Assembly: GCF_016807185.1 (NCBI RefSeq) | Contig: NZ_JAEVYN010000001.1 | Coordinates: 62,001 to 126,000 of the forward strand | Origin: Leptolyngbya sp. Cla-17 | Lineage (GTDB): Bacteria; Cyanobacteriota; Cyanobacteriia; Leptolyngbyales; Leptolyngbyaceae | Length of the DNA: 64,000 nucleotides | Direction of reading: 5' to 3' | Shown: piece by piece, positions 63,321 through 64,000 of the stretch | How the letters are laid out: every line of letters begins with the position of its first letter | Position numbering within the stretch: position 1 is the stretch's first letter | The notes under the pieces: model-generated | Told to the model about the DNA's origin: nothing | The model's input: only the letters and a program-made list of their open reading frames with translations | The model's database searches: none | Position numbers and translations under genes: made by a program

Positions 63321-63707
63321 TCAATCAGCTTCATATAGTTCCAGCGGCAAGTCATCTGGATCTTTGAAGAATGTAAAGCGCCTTCCAGTCAATTCATCCA
63401 ACCGAATTGGTTCTACCGAAATGCCTTTTGCCAATAGGTCAGCCACCGATGCGTCTAAATTTGCTACAGCAAACGAAAGATGACGCAAACCGCAAGCTTC
63501 GGGACTATTGACGCGCTCAGGCGGATCAGGAAAGGAAAAAAGCTCAATTTGAGCGTTGCTAGCCTGCAAATCTAGCTTGTAGGAATTTCGTGCTGTTCGA
63601 TAAGTTTCTTGAATGATCGAAAAACCGAGTAGCTCGACGTAAAAATGCTTGGAGCGATCGTAGTCTGAGCAAATGATCGCAACGTGATGAATGCCAAGGA
63701 AGTTCAT
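63321..63707 (-). CDS. VOC (glyoxalase/bleomycin resistance) family protein
   Basis: The conserved part begins MNFLGIHHVAIICSDYDRSK and has the metal-site His of GIHHVAIIC, Glu in AQIELFSFP, His in GLRHLSFAV and Glu in LPLELYEAD. The ATG at 63707 gives 128 aa, the size of YaeR/GloA2-type proteins. The frame is open to an ATG at 63794, just 3 nt behind the stop codon of the upstream gene, which would add 29 residues that look foreign to the family. Confidence 0.88.
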   Translation of the reverse strand: MNFLGIHHVAIICSDYDRSKHFYVELLGFSIIQETYRTARNSYKLDLQASNAQIELFSFPDPPERVNSPEACGLRHLSFAVANLDASVADLLAKGISVEPIRLDELTGRRFTFFKDPDDLPLELYEAD

Positions 63708-63797
63708 GAAGGCAGTAGGAAGACTTTGGTGTAAGTTGGAGCAAATAGGGGAGTTTTGAGTTGCTTGTATTCTCTGCTCCTCATTTCTCGCCATTCG

Positions 63798-64000
63798 CTA
63801 AATAACTGAAAGAATCATGCCTTCCTGGGCAAGCACACTGTTAGGAAAAACAGATTCTACTTGGGATGCAACCTTGTCTAAAAAGTCGTCAGAGTGGCTA
63901 GGATCGTGATGAAAGACGACCAATTTTTTCACGCCTGCCGCTTTTGCCATCTTTACCCCTTCTTGCCAAGTCGAGTGACCCCAGCCAATTTTAGAAGTTT
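63798..64000 (-). CDS. Metallo-beta-lactamase-fold hydrolase, truncated by window edge
   Basis: Only the C-terminal 67 codons are visible. They read GWGHSTWQEGVKMAKAAG and continue KKLVVFHHDPSHSDDFLDKVA, with the late metal-binding His-His-Asp-type motif and the GHSTWQ block of RNase Z-like MBL hydrolases found in cyanobacteria. The stop codon is at 63798-63800. The VOC gene follows closely in the same direction. Confidence 0.82.
   Translation of the reverse strand, partial: TSKIGWGHSTWQEGVKMAKAAGVKKLVVFHHDPSHSDDFLDKVASQVESVFPNSVLAQEGMILSVI

Overview
The window is a chromosomal segment of a cyanobacterium. It carries photosystem II psbD-psbC and the photosystem I assembly gene ycf4. It also has a group 2 sigma factor, a ClpR/ClpP pair, cyanobacterial AMIN-amidase and DUF4912 proteins, and many copies of the HIP1 octamer GCGATCGC. 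Gene content and moderate GC suggest a filamentous, possibly Leptolyngbya-like organism, but no rRNA is present and the genus is an inference.

Layout. 1-2092 (minus): psbC (truncated by the window edge) and psbD. 2355-5041 (plus): ycf4, a cyclophilin lipoprotein and a ketoacyl-ACP synthase. 5011-9139 (minus): murI, an AMIN amidase and an NhaS3-type antiporter. 9252-15333 (plus): a YdcF-like protein, an ABC exporter and an NTPase-TPR protein. 15387-21030 (minus): a helical-repeat membrane protein, lepB and gyrA. 21557-22719: an intact IS630-type element. 22840-26588 (minus): sigma factor, ppk and a small protein. 26652-27497 (plus): a repeat/HTH protein of unknown role. 27570-33288 (minus): a five-gene operon encoding a BMP-type ABC importer and a biuret-hydrolase-like cysteine hydrolase. 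33490-39804 (plus): a PGRP-type amidase, an SGNH-like protein, a sugar transferase, lgt, cobM and a GvpL/F-like gene. 39850-42630 (minus): a RsbW-like kinase, a J-domain protein, clpP3 and clpR. 42823-47964: a VWA protein, a PIN-TRAM protein with a zinc-ribbon partner, hemW and manC. 48231-51822: an AAA+ gene and its upstream neighbour, the latter cut near its 3' end by an IS4-family element. 51993-64000: a repeat-rich DUF4912 protein, DUF2993, hemB, MAPEG, moaD, GST, SPOR, nnr, a CNNM/CorC protein, prohibitin, an SH3-like protein, a VOC protein and a truncated metallo-hydrolase.

Most of the window is housekeeping. The best candidate for a little-described system is the BMP importer-hydrolase operon. 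Just upstream of its first gene is an NtcA-like box, GTT-N8-TAC, followed exactly 22 nt later by a TATTCT -10 element. That is the layout of a nitrogen-control promoter, and it suggests scavenging of a ureide or amide nitrogen source. Other points of interest are a D2 protein with Phe in place of the usual Trp191, an IS insertion whose ancestral target gene can be reconstructed by eye, a perfect 15-bp inverted repeat between divergent genes, and several in-frame coding tandem repeats.
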